The translations under genes were made by a program, and so were the position numbers. From the NCBI GenBank assembly GCA_963849005.1, contig CAWKGC010000024.1, positions 1-64,000 of the forward strand: 64,000 nucleotides of DNA. Direction: 5' to 3'. This document shows positions 36,569 through 45,177 of this stretch, in pieces (the first letter of the stretch is position 1; the number at the start of each line of letters is the position of its first letter). The DNA comes from CAWKGC01 sp963849005 (GTDB lineage: Bacteria; Pseudomonadota; Gammaproteobacteria; Burkholderiales; Usitatibacteraceae). The notes below the pieces were generated by a model. The model was given only the letters and a program-made list of their open reading frames with translations, had not been told where the DNA came from and ran no database searches.

Positions 36569-36925
36569 ATGTTCGAGCGCCGCCACCAGCCGCTTGCGCC
36601 TCGCCATGTCTTCGCGCGGCGGGTCATGAGGAACGTCGCCATCGGCGTCCTGCTCATCTGCGCGTCGCTTGCGGCGGGCATGTGGGGCTACATGGGCTTC
36701 GAGGGGCTGGAGGCGCTGGACGCCTTCCTCAACGCCGCGATGCTGCTGTCGGGAATGGGCCCGGTCAACATTCCCTTCACCGCCGCGGGAAAGCTGTTCG
36801 CCGGCGTTTACGCGATCTATTGCGGGTTCGCCGTGCTGGCCATTGCCGCGATCATCTTCGCGCCGCTGGTGCACCGGGCGATGCACCACTTCCACCTCGT
36901 GGACGACGAGACGGGCAAGCGCTAG
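36569..36925 (+). CDS. Small two-helix inner-membrane protein
   Basis: 118 residues with hydrophobic segments at about 22-40 and 76-98. The loop between them (LSGMGPVNIPFTAAGKLFAGVY) faintly resembles the pore region of two-helix ion channels, but no TVGYG-type selectivity filter is present. The family is conserved-looking but I cannot name it. The start codon directly follows the hemF stop, so the two are co-translated. It converges with the DUF1330 gene, with a 4-bp overlap. Confidence 0.7.
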   Translation: MFERRHQPLAPRHVFARRVMRNVAIGVLLICASLAAGMWGYMGFEGLEALDAFLNAAMLLSGMGPVNIPFTAAGKLFAGVYAIYCGFAVLAIAAIIFAPLVHRAMHHFHLVDDETGKR

Positions 36926-37212
36926 GCCGCGCCCTCGATGAGGAGCAATCGCCCCTTGCTGTTGGCGCGGCGCATGGCCTTCGGCTTGGCGTATTCGGGA
37001 GAGTCCCACCAGCGCTTCGCCGCTTCCATCGAGTCGAACTCGATGATCACCCGGCGCACCGCCGGCCAATCGCCCTCGAGGATTTCGGTCTTGCCGCCGC
37101 GCGCGAGGAAGCGCCCGCCGTATTGCGCGATGGTCGCCGGGACCATGGTCGTGTATTCCTTGTAGCCTTCGGCGTTGACGATCTCGACCTCGGCGATCAC
37201 GTACGCGGTCAT
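36922..37212 (-). CDS. DUF1330 family protein
   Basis: 96 residues, MTAYVIAEVEIVNAEGYKEYTTM. A dimeric alpha-beta barrel like the DUF1330 family: FLARGGKTEILEGDWPAVRRVIIEFDSMEAAKRWWDSPEYAKPK is diagnostic (quoted here in part as GGKTEILEGDW and WWDSPEY). No enzymatic activity is established. It overlaps the EcsC-type gene upstream by 4 bp, so the two form an operon. Confidence 0.88.
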   Translation of the reverse strand: MTAYVIAEVEIVNAEGYKEYTTMVPATIAQYGGRFLARGGKTEILEGDWPAVRRVIIEFDSMEAAKRWWDSPEYAKPKAMRRANSKGRLLLIEGAA

Positions 37213-38009
37213 GCCTTCTCTCCCTTGAGGCTGTCGTAGGCCTGCCGCACCGGCTCGGCGCCATGGGTCTTTTCCAGGCGGCGAATGATGAAGTGGCCGC
37301 GCGCCATGTCCTGGTAGTGCTGGATGAAAAGCGTGTTGATCATGGCCCCGCCGGCGGCGCCGATGATGGGGATCGCCTGGGCGGCGGCCTTCTCCGAGAC
37401 CACCACGCCGAAGCGGGAGCTGATCACGCCGACGAGCCGCACCAGCGCCGGCGCGCCGCTCTTGGCGATGCCCTTTTCGCCGAGGTACTTGCTGGCCTCG
37501 CTCACCGCCGCCGCCATCGCGGAGCGCGCCATGAAATAGCCCGACTCCGCGGCGTTGTCGCGCTTGTCCACGGTCGAGCCGAGCGCGAACACGGACAGGC
37601 AGGCGATCTTGGTGTCGATGAAGCGGATGTTCTCGCCCTCGCTCGCGGCGATGTCGGCGATCGAGCGCAGCATCACGGTGGTCGAGAAGGGCAGTTCGAC
37701 CGCGAGCGCGGTGATGCCGAAGGCGCCGCCGATCGCCCCCGAGAGCGCGGCGGCGCCCTGGTGCAGCAGGTTGCGGGACGGCGTGCGCTCCTTTTCGCCC
37801 AGCGAGGTCACCGCCATGTCGAGCGCCTTCATGAGCGCCGACTCGGTCACGGTGTTGACCGACTTCTGCCAGCGCGTGGGCAGCATCTTCACGCCCTTCT
37901 CGATGGGCGAGCCGATCATGGAGGAAAGCTTGGCGGCCAGCCCCGGGTTTTCCAGCAATTTGCGCGCGTGGCGCAGCTCCGCGAGGTCCTGCTTCGACAG
38001 CGTCGTCAT
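37209..38009 (-). CDS. EcsC family protein
   Basis: 266 residues. Helical protein with Ala/Gly-rich amphipathic segments (LSGAIGGAFGITALAVELP, IPIIGAAGGAMINTLFIQHYQDMARGHF). The final motif FIQHYQDMARGHF is typical of the EcsC family, named after a gene beside the Bacillus EcsAB transporter. The molecular role is unknown. It lies 19 bp downstream of the kinase-remnant/response-regulator gene. Confidence 0.85.
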   Translation of the reverse strand: MTTLSKQDLAELRHARKLLENPGLAAKLSSMIGSPIEKGVKMLPTRWQKSVNTVTESALMKALDMAVTSLGEKERTPSRNLLHQGAAALSGAIGGAFGITALAVELPFSTTVMLRSIADIAASEGENIRFIDTKIACLSVFALGSTVDKRDNAAESGYFMARSAMAAAVSEASKYLGEKGIAKSGAPALVRLVGVISSRFGVVVSEKAAAQAIPIIGAAGGAMINTLFIQHYQDMARGHFIIRRLEKTHGAEPVRQAYDSLKGEKA

Positions 38010-38028
38010 CGCGGGCGGGGGACCCTCT

Positions 38029-39342
38029 TCAGGCCTGCCGGTCGCGGATGGCGCGCAGGCGCATCTGCATCGCCTGGCCGAGCGCGGAGAGCGTTTCCTC
38101 GGGCTTCACGGCGTGCTCCTTGAGGAGGGCCGGGGACTCCCGGAACGCGACGAATTTCACCAGCGCCGCCTCGACATGGTCGCGCAGCTGGCGCAGCTTG
38201 AACGGCCGCGACAGGAAGCGGAACACCTGCGCCTGGTTGATCAGGTCGATCACCATCTCGGAGTCGGCGGCGTCGGCAAGCAGCATGGCGAGGATCTGGG
38301 GGTGCTCGAACTTCAGCAGCTTCGCGAGCGTGATCATTTCCTCCTGGCCCTGCGAGAGGTCCCCGACGATCAGCGCCACCGGTTCCTTCTCGATGATGCG
38401 CACCGCGTCCACCGAGTTGGTGACGCGTTGCACCGTGCAATAGTCGCCGAAGAACTGGCGCAGCACGTGGGTAATGTCGGTGCCCTGGTCGATCACGACG
38501 ATCGAGGCATTGACGTGTTCGGGCAGCTCGACCCTGGGCTCGGGCGAATTCGCGAGCTCCAGGCCGATCGCGGCGGCGTCCGCCACGGTGCGGATCAGGT
38601 CCTCGTTGTCCCACGGCTTCTTCACGAAGCGGAACACCTCTCCCTCGTTCACGGCATCGACCGTGGCGGCGAGGTCGGCATAGCCCGTGAGCAGCACGCG
38701 CATGGACCTGGGCGAGATCTCGTGCACCTTCTTCAGCAGCTGCAGCCCGGTCATCTCCGGCATGCGCTGGTCGCTCACCACCACATGGAAGTCGAAGCGC
38801 GACAGGTATTCCAGCGCCAGCGCGGCCGAAGGCGCGGTCGTCACCTGGAAGTCGTGGCGGAACAGCGAGCGCAGCCCCGTGAGGATGCGGTCGTCGTCGT
38901 CGACGAACAGCACGCGCGGGCGCTTTTCTTCCTTGGCATCGGCACCTTCGGCAGGCGCGGGCGAGGTCTTCGCTTCGCTGAGCACGCGCGCTGCTTTCGC
39001 GAGCCGCGCGGCGCCGGCGGTCTGGTCGGGCCGGGCGGAGGCGAGGATGAGCGAATCGCGGAACTCCACGGAGGACTGGTAGCGCTTGGCGGGGTCGGCG
39101 GCGAGCGCCTTGAGCACCACCAATTCGATGGCCGCGGGAATCTTGGGGTTCAGCAAGGACGGCCGCGCCAGGGGCCCCTCGAGGGAGGGTGACTGCCCGG
39201 TAAGCAGTTCATAGAGCTGCACCCCGACGGCGCGCAGGTCCGTGTCCGGGCGGTCCGCCAGGCTGTCGAGCACGTGGCCGACGATCAGGCAGGCTTCCCT
39301 CGGTTCATATTGCCGGCGGTGCAGTGGGGCGGTCGCGTTCAT
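38029..39342 (-). CDS. Gutted Ser/Thr-kinase C-lobe fused to two receiver domains
   Basis: 437 residues with an unusual order of domains. Residues about 12-105 read as parts of a bacterial Hanks-type kinase: EACLIVGHVLDSLADRP (helix E) runs straight into DTDLRAVGVQLYELLTGQSP (helix F), NPKIPAAIELVVLKALAADP and KRYQSSVEFRDSL. The catalytic loop, DFG, activation loop and N-lobe are absent. REC1 (about 143-255) is complete: FVDDDDR, phospho-acceptor VVSDQRMPEMTG, and the conserved Lys in RFVKKPWD. REC2 (about 285-400) is degenerate, with LIVGDLSQGQ and Arg replacing the Lys (FLSRPF). There is no DNA-binding or enzymatic output. It lies 2 bp after the kinase gene and probably receives phosphate from it. 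Confidence 0.85.
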   Translation of the reverse strand: MNATAPLHRRQYEPREACLIVGHVLDSLADRPDTDLRAVGVQLYELLTGQSPSLEGPLARPSLLNPKIPAAIELVVLKALAADPAKRYQSSVEFRDSLILASARPDQTAGAARLAKAARVLSEAKTSPAPAEGADAKEEKRPRVLFVDDDDRILTGLRSLFRHDFQVTTAPSAALALEYLSRFDFHVVVSDQRMPEMTGLQLLKKVHEISPRSMRVLLTGYADLAATVDAVNEGEVFRFVKKPWDNEDLIRTVADAAAIGLELANSPEPRVELPEHVNASIVVIDQGTDITHVLRQFFGDYCTVQRVTNSVDAVRIIEKEPVALIVGDLSQGQEEMITLAKLLKFEHPQILAMLLADAADSEMVIDLINQAQVFRFLSRPFKLRQLRDHVEAALVKFVAFRESPALLKEHAVKPEETLSALGQAMQMRLRAIRDRQA

Positions 39343-39344
39343 CT

Positions 39345-40850
39345 TCAGGATCCTAGTTTAACCGGAGGCTGGACGGGAAGCACTATCGTGAAAACGGTCC
39401 CTTTCCCGGGCTCGGAACGGGCGGATATCCGGCCGCCGTGCTCGGCGACGATCTTGTAGGCGATCGAGAGCCCGAGGCCCGTGCCCTGGCCAACGTCCTT
39501 GGTGGTGAAGAACGGGTCGAATATGCGCGGCAGGACGTCCTCCGCGATGCCCTTGCCGTTGTCCTCGATGTCGATGGCCACGCTGCCCGCTTCCTCGCGC
39601 GTGGTCAAGATGATGCGACCAACGGGCTTGTCCATGGCCTGGATGGCGTTTTGCAGGATGTTCATGAACACCTGGTTCACCTGCGAGGGCGAGCAGGTGA
39701 TGGAGGGCAGGTCGGCGAAATGGCGCTCGACTTCGACGCCGCGCAATAAGTGGCGGGCCATGCTGAGCGTGCTCATCAGGCCGTCGTTGACGCTGAAGCT
39801 GGCCACCTTGCTGCGGTCCAGGCGGGAGAAATTCTTCAGGTTGCTCACCAGCTCGGAGATCTGCTCGATGCCGTGCAGGCCGTCGGCGGAGAGCGCCTGG
39901 AGGTCGGCCAGGACGCCGCGCTCGCGCAGCGCGTTGAGCCGTTCGGTGGTGTCGGCAAATTGCTGCTCGAGCGCGGCCGGGTCGGTCCTGGGCTCGTCCA
40001 GCAGGGAGAGCAGGCGGCCGCAGCTGGCGAGCGTGTCGCCGAGTTCGGGCAGGTTGCTGCGCACCGCGACCACGCTGTTTTTCACGTAGGCGAGCGGCGT
40101 ATTCACCTCGTGCACGACGCCGGCGACCATCTGGCCGAGCGAGGACATCTTCTCCGACTGCACGAGTTGCGCCTCCGACTCCTTCAACTGAACCAGCGCG
40201 TCGGACAATTCCTGCGTGCGTTCCAGCACGCGGCGCTCAAGGTTCTCGTTGGCGGCGCGCAGCGCGCGCTGCGCGGCCAGGATGCGCGCCGCGAGCCACG
40301 CCAGCAGGATGAGCAGCACGCCGGCATAGGCGAACAGGTACACGCGGTAACGCTCGCGCTGCGCCAGGGCGGACTCGATCTCGCGGCTGAGGGCCTGCGC
40401 GGCCTGCTCGATGCGGGCGCCGGCCGCGAGGCGCGCGAACGCGCCGTCGGTTTCCTCGGCGGTGAGCTTCGCGCGCGGCTTCGATGCGCGCGCCTTCAAT
40501 TCCTCGAGCGCCGCTTCCTTTTCCCTCATGCTCGCGCCGATCGTGGCGAGCGCGATGCCGAGCGCCGGGCTGTCGATGCGGGTCGCGGCCCGGTTCAGGT
40601 CCTTCAGGGTCCGCGCCGCGACCGGGCCGCGGTCCGTGAGCGCCGCGGGCGCTTCCGTGCGCAGGCGAATCGCATCGCGGTCCCACGCCGCATCGAGGTC
40701 CTTCACTTCGCGCAACAACGCGAGCGCTTCGTTGTGGCCCTCGAAATCGACCGACTCCGTGCGCGAATACAGGAAGGCGAGCGCTCCCAGCAGCAGCGCC
40801 GCGGCGAGCGCGGCGGAAAAGTTGCGGAAACGCGTCGATGAAAAAAGCAT
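39345..40850 (-). CDS. Sensor histidine kinase
   Basis: 501 residues from ATG 40850 (MLFSSTRFRNFSAALAAALL); a GTG at 40919 would add 23 residues. One hydrophobic segment at about 10-30, a periplasmic helical region of about 140 residues with a PilJ/DAHL-like helical look, and a second transmembrane helix near 170. A coiled coil (AANENLERRVLERTQELSDAL) leads to the H-box VAGVVHEVNTPLAYV near residue 250. The ATPase motifs are complete: NILQNAIQAMD (N), DNGKGI (G1), FDPFFTTK (F) and GTGLGLSIA (G2). It is the partner of the double-receiver gene 2 bp downstream. Confidence 0.92.
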   Translation of the reverse strand: MLFSSTRFRNFSAALAAALLLGALAFLYSRTESVDFEGHNEALALLREVKDLDAAWDRDAIRLRTEAPAALTDRGPVAARTLKDLNRAATRIDSPALGIALATIGASMREKEAALEELKARASKPRAKLTAEETDGAFARLAAGARIEQAAQALSREIESALAQRERYRVYLFAYAGVLLILLAWLAARILAAQRALRAANENLERRVLERTQELSDALVQLKESEAQLVQSEKMSSLGQMVAGVVHEVNTPLAYVKNSVVAVRSNLPELGDTLASCGRLLSLLDEPRTDPAALEQQFADTTERLNALRERGVLADLQALSADGLHGIEQISELVSNLKNFSRLDRSKVASFSVNDGLMSTLSMARHLLRGVEVERHFADLPSITCSPSQVNQVFMNILQNAIQAMDKPVGRIILTTREEAGSVAIDIEDNGKGIAEDVLPRIFDPFFTTKDVGQGTGLGLSIAYKIVAEHGGRISARSEPGKGTVFTIVLPVQPPVKLGS

Positions 40851-40944
40851 GTCGTGGAAGATGGTGGAATCCTTCCGATTGTGTCCGCCGGGCGCCACGC
40901 TGTCTGTGATGCGCTTCACTCCGGGTTGCGCCCCGCGCAGGGGG

Positions 40945-41655
40945 CTATTCGCCGAGATACGCCTGCCGCACCAGGGGATTGCCGAGCAGGTCCGGGGACG
41001 GCCCGGAGAGCGTCACGAGGCCGCCTTCGAGCACGTAGCCGCGCTGGCTCACCTGGAGCGCCAGGCGCGCATTCTGCTCGACCAGCAGCAGGGTCACGCC
41101 TTCGGAGGCGATCCTGCGGATCACCTCGAAGATCTTCTCCACCATGATCGGCGCGAGCCCCATCGAGGGCTCGTCGAGCAGCAGCAGCTTCGGGCGGCTC
41201 ATCAGCGCGCGCCCGATCGCGAGCATTTGCTGCTCGCCGCCGGAGAGCGTTCCCGCGGTCTGCGCGCGGCGTTCCTTGAGCCGGGGAAAAAGGTCGAACG
41301 TGCGCTCCACGTCGGCGGCAATCTCGCGATGGTCGTTGCGCGTGTACGCGCCCATTGCGAGGTTTTCCTCGACGCTGAGGCGCGGGAAGACGCCGCGGCC
41401 CTCGGGCACCATCGCCAGCCCCTTGCGCGCGATCTGGTGCGGCGGGCGCCCGTTGATCTCCTCGCCCGAGTATTCGATGCGCCCCGCCTGCGGGTGCAGC
41501 AGGCCGACGATCGCCTTGAGCGTCGTGGTCTTGCCGGCGCCGTTGGTGCCGATGAGGGCCACCAGCTCGCCTTGCTCCACCGCGAGGTCGATGCCCTTCA
41601 CGGCGTGAATGCCGCCGTAACCGACGTGCAGGCCCTTCAGCGCGAGCAGGCTCAT
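40945..41655 (-). CDS. livF: Branched-chain amino acid ABC transporter ATPase LivF
   Basis: 236 residues. Walker A GTNGAGKTTTLKA, LivF-type MVPEGRGVFPRLSVEENL, signature LSGGEQQMLAIGRALM, Walker B LLLLDEPSMGLAP and H-loop LLLVEQN. Last gene of livHMGF; the start overlaps the livG stop by 4 bp. Confidence 0.95.
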   Translation of the reverse strand: MSLLALKGLHVGYGGIHAVKGIDLAVEQGELVALIGTNGAGKTTTLKAIVGLLHPQAGRIEYSGEEINGRPPHQIARKGLAMVPEGRGVFPRLSVEENLAMGAYTRNDHREIAADVERTFDLFPRLKERRAQTAGTLSGGEQQMLAIGRALMSRPKLLLLDEPSMGLAPIMVEKIFEVIRRIASEGVTLLLVEQNARLALQVSQRGYVLEGGLVTLSGPSPDLLGNPLVRQAYLGE

Positions 41656-42431
41656 GCCGCCGATTCCGCCGGCGTGCCCAGGTAGGCCTCGATCACCTTC
41701 GGGTCCCTCTGCACGTCCGCGGGCAGGCCCTCGGCGATGCGCCGCCCGTAGTCGAGCACCAGCACGCGGTTGCACAGCCCCATCACGAGCTTCACGTCGT
41801 GCTCGATCAGCAGGATGGTGATGCCGTCGTTGCGGATCGAGTCCAGCAGCCCGCGCAGCGCCACTTTCTCGGTCGAGTTCATCCCCGCCGCGGGCTCGTC
41901 GAGAGCCAGCAGTTTCGGGTCCGTGGCAAGCGCCCGCGCGATCTCGAGGCGGCGCTGGTCGCCGTAGGAAAGGTTCTTCGCGAACTCGTTGGCGCGGTGC
42001 GCGACGTTCACGTACTCGAGCAGCTCGTGGGCGCGCTTTTCGATTGCCGCCTCCTCGGCCCGCGTCGCGCGGTTGCGGAAAATGGCCCCCGCGACGCCGG
42101 CGGACGTGCGCACGTGGCGCCCGATCATCACGTTTTCCAGCGCCGAGAGGTTGCCGAAGAGCCGGATGTTCTGGAAGGTGCGCGCGATGCCGATCGCGGC
42201 GATGCGGTCAGGCGTGGTGTTGGCGAGCGGCTGGCCGAGGAAAGTGAACTCGCCGGCGTCGCGCGAGTACAGGCCCGTGAGGACGTTGAAGAGGGTGGTC
42301 TTGCCGGCGCCGTTGGGGCCGATCAGGCCGTAGATCTCGCCCGGGTTGATGGCAAAGCTCACGTCCTGCAGCGCCTGCAGGCCGCCGAAGCGCTTGCCGA
42401 TGCCCTTGACCTCGAGGAGCGGGCCGCTCAT
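41652..42431 (-). CDS. livG: Branched-chain amino acid ABC transporter ATPase LivG
   Basis: 259 residues from ATG 42431. Walker A GPNGAGKTTLFNVLTG, Q-loop IARTFQNIRLFGNLSALENV typical of LivG, signature LSYGDQRRLEIARALA, Walker B LLALDEPAAGMN and H-loop LLIEHDVKLVMGLC. It overlaps livM by 4 bp and livF by 4 bp, so the three are translationally coupled. Confidence 0.95.
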   Translation of the reverse strand: MSGPLLEVKGIGKRFGGLQALQDVSFAINPGEIYGLIGPNGAGKTTLFNVLTGLYSRDAGEFTFLGQPLANTTPDRIAAIGIARTFQNIRLFGNLSALENVMIGRHVRTSAGVAGAIFRNRATRAEEAAIEKRAHELLEYVNVAHRANEFAKNLSYGDQRRLEIARALATDPKLLALDEPAAGMNSTEKVALRGLLDSIRNDGITILLIEHDVKLVMGLCNRVLVLDYGRRIAEGLPADVQRDPKVIEAYLGTPAESAA

Positions 42432-43504
42432 CGCTCTTCCCGCGCGAGCTCGCGCTTGCGCACCGCCGAAGGCAGGATGCCGGCGGGACGGTAGATCATC
42501 ATCACGACGAGGGCGAGCCCGAAAAGCAGCATGCGGATGATCTCGGGGTCGATCAGCATGCGGCCGAAGAGCGCGCGCTGCATCGGTTCCACCGTGTAGC
42601 GCAGGATCTCCGGCACGAAGGACAGCAGGATCGCGCCGAGGATCACGCCCCAGATGTTGCCCATGCCGCCCAGCACCACCATCGACAGCACCATGACGCT
42701 TTCGACGAGGATGAAACTCTCCGGGCTGATGAAGCCCTGGATCGCCGAGAACATGCCGCCGGAGATGCCGCCGAAGGACGCGCCCATCGCGAAGGCGAGC
42801 AGCTTCAGCCGCGTGGTGTTGATGCCCATCGCGCGCGCCGCCATCTCGTCTTCGCGGATCGCCTCCCAGGCCCGTCCGATGCGCGAGTCCTGCAAGCGCA
42901 GGTTGATGACGATCACCACCATCAGCACGACCAGCAGGAAGAAGTAGTACTTGATGGTCTCCGAGAAGACCAGGCCGGCAAAGGTGCTCGCGTTGCCGAA
43001 GTCGATGCCGAAGACGCTGATCGGGTCGATGGTGGAGATGCCCTTGGGGCCGTTGGTGATGTTGATCGGCTCCGACAGGTTGTTCAGGAAGATGCGCACG
43101 ATCTCGCCGAAGCCGAGCGTGACGATGGCGAGGTAGTCGCCGCGCAACTTCAACGTTGGCGCGCCCAGGATCACGCCGAAGAAGCAGGCGATCGCAGCGC
43201 CGATGGGCAGGATCACCCAGAACGGCAGGTGCAGCCCGAAGTGCGGCGAGGCGAGCAGCGCGTACACATAGGCGCCGACGGCGTAGAACGCGATGTAGCC
43301 CAGGTCGAGCAGCCCGGCGAAGCCCACCACGATGTTCAGGCCGAGGGAGAGCAGGACGAACAGGATCGCGAGGTTCGTGATCCTCACCCATGCCGTGCCG
43401 GCCTGCGCCAGCGCGAAGGGCAGCACGGCCAGCGTGATCGCGATCAGCGCAACGCCCAGCCAGCGGAACCGCCGGTCTTTCTTGAATAGTTCGAGGGTGC
43501 CCAT
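42428..43504 (-). CDS. livM: Branched-chain amino acid ABC transporter permease LivM
   Basis: 358 residues with about ten hydrophobic helices, starting MGTLELFKKDRRFRWLGVAL. Family segments: LNIVVGFAGLLDLGYIAFYAVGAY (quoted in part as GFAGLLDLGYIAFY), LKLRGDYLAIVTLGFGEIVR, WEAIREDEMAARAMGIN (the EAA-like loop that contacts the ATPase). The usual livH-livM junction is broken by a 560-bp gap carrying the GxxExxY element. Confidence 0.95.
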   Translation of the reverse strand: MGTLELFKKDRRFRWLGVALIAITLAVLPFALAQAGTAWVRITNLAILFVLLSLGLNIVVGFAGLLDLGYIAFYAVGAYVYALLASPHFGLHLPFWVILPIGAAIACFFGVILGAPTLKLRGDYLAIVTLGFGEIVRIFLNNLSEPINITNGPKGISTIDPISVFGIDFGNASTFAGLVFSETIKYYFFLLVVLMVVIVINLRLQDSRIGRAWEAIREDEMAARAMGINTTRLKLLAFAMGASFGGISGGMFSAIQGFISPESFILVESVMVLSMVVLGGMGNIWGVILGAILLSFVPEILRYTVEPMQRALFGRMLIDPEIIRMLLFGLALVVMMIYRPAGILPSAVRKRELAREER

Positions 43505-43540
43505 GGGTTCAGTGGCGCGAGAGGGATCGCTGCAGGTTGG

Positions 43541-43993
43541 AACCGCCGATGGACGCCGATGGACGCCGATGAGCGTGGTTCAGAACCCGGCAACAATCCT
43601 GCGAACTTCCAATCGCGGTTTGGCAAAATTCATCAGGAGGCAAATGCGCAGGTGCGAGGCCTTCAGGTAGTTGAGGCATTGGGCGCGATGGATTTCGTTC
43701 AGGGCCGCAACGGCCTTGAGCTCCACGATCACGCGGTTCCTCGACAAGCAAGTCGGCAAAATACTCCCCGACTCTGCTGGCCGCGATAAAGTACGCGCAC
43801 CGATTGCTGCTGCTTGGCCTCCAGGCCCGCCGTCCGAAGCTCCAATGCCAACGCATTCTCGTAAACCTTCTCCAAGAAATCCGATTGCTCAGGTCGAGAC
43901 TTACGCGTTGGGCGCACCCGATGATTGATCGGGTGAGAAGTGTCCAAAGACTCGCCGAGATCCATCGGCGTCCATCGGCGTCCATCGGCGGTT
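43541..43993. mobile_element. GxxExxY-nuclease element with 30-bp terminal inverted repeats, between livH and livM
   Basis: Arms 43541-43570 and 43964-43993 are exact 30-bp reverse complements with the core AACCGCCGATGGACGCCGAT. They bracket one gene, a GxxExxY-type nuclease remnant (43580-43985). The same arms, with GAACGC instead of GGACGC, form the gene-less units at 1082-1215 and 49082-49213. No transposase gene is present and no clear target duplication is seen. The rest of the livM-livH gap (43505-43540 and 43994-44064) has no further feature. Mobility is inferred from the repeated structure and the insertion inside an operon. Confidence 0.7.
43580..43985 (-). pseudogene. GxxExxY-type PD-(D/E)xK nuclease-like protein, frameshifted
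   Basis: The reading frame starts at an ATG inside the inverted-repeat arm (43985-43983, MDADGRRW). It continues LLTRSIIGCAQRVSLDLSN, shifts near 43882 to FLEKVYENALALELRTAGLEA, shifts near 43773 to VGEYFADLLVEE, shifts near 43736 to VIVELKAVAALNEIHRAQCL and ends LEVRRIVAGF. All pieces match the GxxExxY family (Pfam PDDEXK_3). The D of FADLLV and the ExK of VELKAV are the expected catalytic residues. The name-giving glycine reads as Asp at the first shift. Two sites are repaired by deleting one base; the first needs one added base. It may be a real gene with sequence errors, or a decayed one. Confidence 0.8.
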
Positions 43994-44064
43994 TCATCCC
44001 TCCAACGCTTGATCCCGCGCCGCCGCTTACCGCCAGCCCCGACCCAGCCAAGAAATCGGCGGCT

Positions 44065-45063
44065 TCATGCCCGGTCCCCCACGCGCTCGCCCAGCAGGCC
44101 CGAGGGGCGGAAGACCAGGACGAGGATCAGCACGATGAAGGCATAGACGTCCTTGTAGTTGCTGCCGAAGAAACTCGCGTTGGGGTTCGCCTCGCACATC
44201 TCGTGCAGGCCGGGCAGGAAGGTGTCGAGGAAGCACACGTTGGTGAAGTCGCCCACGTAGCCCGCGCCGAGCGACTCGATCAGGCCCATGAGGATGCCGC
44301 CCAGGACGGCGCCGCCCAAGTTGCCGATGCCGCCCAGCACCGCGGCGGAGAACGCCTTCAATCCGAGCAGGAAGCCCATCTGGTAGTGCGCGATGCCGTA
44401 GTAGGTGCCGACCATGACGCCCGCGATCGCGCCCAGCCCCGCGCCGATCACGAAGGTCACCGAGATCACGTTGTTGATGTTGACGCCCATCAGCCCCGCC
44501 ACCTGCGGGTTCTGGGACACCGCGCGCATGGCGATGCCGATGCGCGTGCGGTGCACCAGCCACAGGAGCGCGGCCATCATCGCCAGCGAAACGGCGATGA
44601 TCGCGACCTGCACGTTGGTGATGGTGGCGCTGTTGGCGGAGCTCGTGAGATGGATCGGCCGGATCTCGATCAGCTGGGGAAAGGGGATGTTGTTGCGGGT
44701 CCAGATGAGGAGCGCGAGGTTCTGCAGGATGATGGATATGCCGATCGCGGTGATCAGCGGGGCGAGCCTGGGCGCGTTCCTGAGCGGCTTGTAGGCGACG
44801 CGCTCGATCGTGTAGCCCACGGCCATGCAGGCGGGGATGGCGACCAGCACCCCGGCCGTCACGATCGCGACCGGGGGCATCCCCGAGCCCGACAAGGCGG
44901 TGATCACGGAAAAGGCCACCATCGCGCCGATCATCACCACTTCGCCGTGGGCGAAATTGATCAGCTGGATGATGCCGTACACCATGGTGTAGCCGAGCGC
45001 GACGATGGCGTAGACGCACCCGAGCGTCAGGCCATTGACCAATTGCTGCAGGAAGGTATCCAA
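44065..45063 (-). CDS. livH: Branched-chain amino acid ABC transporter permease LivH
   Basis: 332 residues with eight or so hydrophobic helices, TTG start (MDTFLQQLVNGLTLGCVYAI). Typical LivH segments: ALGYTMVYGIIQLINFAHGE near 25-45, AMRAVSQNPQVAGLMGVN (EAA-like loop) and FSAAVLGGIGNLGGAVLGG. An insert of about 25 residues (LDTFLPGLHEMCEANPNASF) near 285 lies between the last helices, a form seen in some betaproteobacterial LivH proteins. First permease gene of the operon. Confidence 0.94.
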   Translation of the reverse strand: MDTFLQQLVNGLTLGCVYAIVALGYTMVYGIIQLINFAHGEVVMIGAMVAFSVITALSGSGMPPVAIVTAGVLVAIPACMAVGYTIERVAYKPLRNAPRLAPLITAIGISIILQNLALLIWTRNNIPFPQLIEIRPIHLTSSANSATITNVQVAIIAVSLAMMAALLWLVHRTRIGIAMRAVSQNPQVAGLMGVNINNVISVTFVIGAGLGAIAGVMVGTYYGIAHYQMGFLLGLKAFSAAVLGGIGNLGGAVLGGILMGLIESLGAGYVGDFTNVCFLDTFLPGLHEMCEANPNASFFGSNYKDVYAFIVLILVLVFRPSGLLGERVGDRA

Positions 45064-45123
45064 GCTTCGGCGTCCTTGTCCCGCCCCCAGGGGCGCGCTT
45101 CTCGCTGCATTCTACGGAAAGCG

Positions 45124-45153
45124 AAAAAAAACGGCACCGTTTCCGGTGCCGTT
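45124..45153 (-). terminator. Rho-independent terminator after the Liv binding-protein gene
   Basis: On the minus strand a perfect 10-bp stem (AACGGCACCG / CGGTGCCGTT) with the loop GAAA is followed by a run of seven or eight T. It lies 25 bp after the stop codon, between the binding-protein gene and livH. Partial read-through would give more receptor than permease. Confidence 0.9.
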
Positions 45154-45177
45154 CCCTTTTCCAGCTTGTCTTGCGGG

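Noticed and set aside
36569..36925. Two-pore potassium channel
   Set aside because: There is some resemblance in the loop between the helices, but no selectivity filter, so channel function is not supported.
44052..44064. ATCGGCGGCTTC near the end of livH as another repeat arm
   Set aside because: It covers only part of the arm, and the bases overlap the livH stop region; it could be chance or debris of the adjacent element.
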